Translations under genes and position numbers: made by a program
The notes under the pieces: generated by a model
Told to the model about the DNA's origin: nothing
Databases searched by the model: none
What the model saw: the letters and a program-made list of their open reading frames with translations, nothing else
Shown here: piece by piece, positions 5,136 through 5,446 of the stretch
Position numbering within the stretch: position 1 is the first letter of the stretch
Layout: every line of letters starts with the position of its first letter
Assembly: GCA_009827215.1 (NCBI GenBank)
Contig: WUAJ01000166.1
Span: forward strand, 1 to 5,446
Direction of reading: 5' to 3'
DNA length: 5,446 bases
Origin: Phycisphaeraceae bacterium
GTDB lineage: Bacteria; Planctomycetota; Phycisphaerae; Phycisphaerales; UBA1924

Positions 5136-5446
5136 ATCGTGATCCCGAAATGACTTGCGACATCCACAGCGGAGACGACGGCATCCTCGTGAAAGCCGTA
5201 TCGCATGTAGGCGCCACAATACCAAGTGTTGCGTGCTCCATTGATCGAACGCAGTTGTCGCTGCGAATTGATCGATTCTGAGGTATACGCCGGGTGCGTG
5301 TAGTCCACAGCATAGATGACTTTTTGTGGGTCGATGTGCTCCTTGGAGTTTAGAGAGACGAAGTAGTTTTTTTCAGTTTGCAGACCTTGCAATCGATTCA
5401 TGTAGTATGTGATATTGACCGGAGCATTCTGGTCTTGTCGTGACAG
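5132..5446 (-). CDS. C-terminal part of an FAD-dependent amine-oxidase-like protein (3' end only)
   Basis: The last 104 codons of a gene that enters from the right edge. The segment contains YYMNRLQGL (14-22), YFVSLN (28-33), the HIDPQKVIYAVDYTHPAY stretch (37-54) and WYCGAYMRYGFHED (75-88), ending VDVASHFGITI. These match the C-terminal part of the COG2907 group of predicted NAD/FAD-binding amine-oxidase-like proteins. There, the CGAYxRYGFHEDG-type motif belongs to the FAD-binding end. The N-terminal Rossmann motif is outside the window. Its stop overlaps the DUF1365 start by four bases (ATGA). In related operons this enzyme is thought to oxidise or desaturate acyl chains; in Rhodobacter, relatives take part in furan fatty acid formation. 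The family is assigned with confidence; the substrate is inference from its partners. Confidence 0.9.
   Translation of the reverse strand: MSRQDQNAPVNITYYMNRLQGLQTEKNYFVSLNSKEHIDPQKVIYAVDYTHPAYTSESINSQRQLRSINGARNTWYCGAYMRYGFHEDAVVSAVDVASHFGITI

Noticed and set aside
5136..5225. 30-codon N-terminal extension of the DUF1365 protein
   Set aside because: It is the FAD gene read out of frame and is rich in Arg and Cys. The ATGA overlap and family alignment support the start at 5135.

Overview
The window reads as bacterial chromosome of moderate GC, and a member of the Planctomycetota is my best guess. The guess rests on one gene: a membrane-anchored Hanks-type Ser/Thr kinase whose domain ends in a DLRxYLxxRP-type signature, as is common in that phylum. 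Nothing in the window proves the taxonomy. Shine-Dalgarno sites are clear at several genes. There is no insertion sequence, CRISPR array, tRNA or rRNA that I can recognise.

Layout. (1) Bases 1-132, minus strand: the first 44 codons of an exported protein with a clean signal peptide; the rest lies outside the window. (2) Bases 133-841: a divergent intergenic region of about 700 bases with no credible gene. It holds small dyads and repeats and, near 700-750, a candidate promoter overlapped by tandem dyads ahead of the kinase gene. (3) Bases 842-2476, plus strand: a 544-residue kinase with a helical N-terminal region, a complete catalytic domain, one membrane span and a C-terminal helical, TPR-like region. 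Its loop between the beta3 lysine and the helix-C glutamate is unusually short. (4) Bases 2477-2698: a convergent intergenic gap with a 33-base imperfect hairpin. (5) Bases 2699-5446, minus strand: a four-gene lipid-modification operon, transcribed right to left.

The operon order is FAD-dependent amine-oxidase-like protein (3' part only), DUF1365 protein, cyclopropane-fatty-acid-synthase-like methyltransferase, and a small three-span DUF1475-like membrane protein. The first two junctions are 4-base ATGA stop/start overlaps, so the first three proteins are probably made in coupled fashion. The fourth gene has its own GGAGG site 65 bases further on.

The FAD oxidoreductase / DUF1365 / Cfa-type methyltransferase set is a recurrent bacterial cluster. 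In Rhodobacter, related genes are tied to the singlet-oxygen response and to methylated and furan fatty acids made on intact phospholipids. The most informative detail is that the methyltransferase here has replaced two of the five residues that form the bicarbonate site of E. coli Cfa (Cys to Ser, His to Gln). This suggests its product may be a methylated or methylenated chain rather than a plain cyclopropane. I see no sign that the kinase regulates the operon; they are only convergent neighbours. I do not see a wholly new system. The best leads are the altered methyltransferase site, the DUF1475 partner and the unusual kinase.
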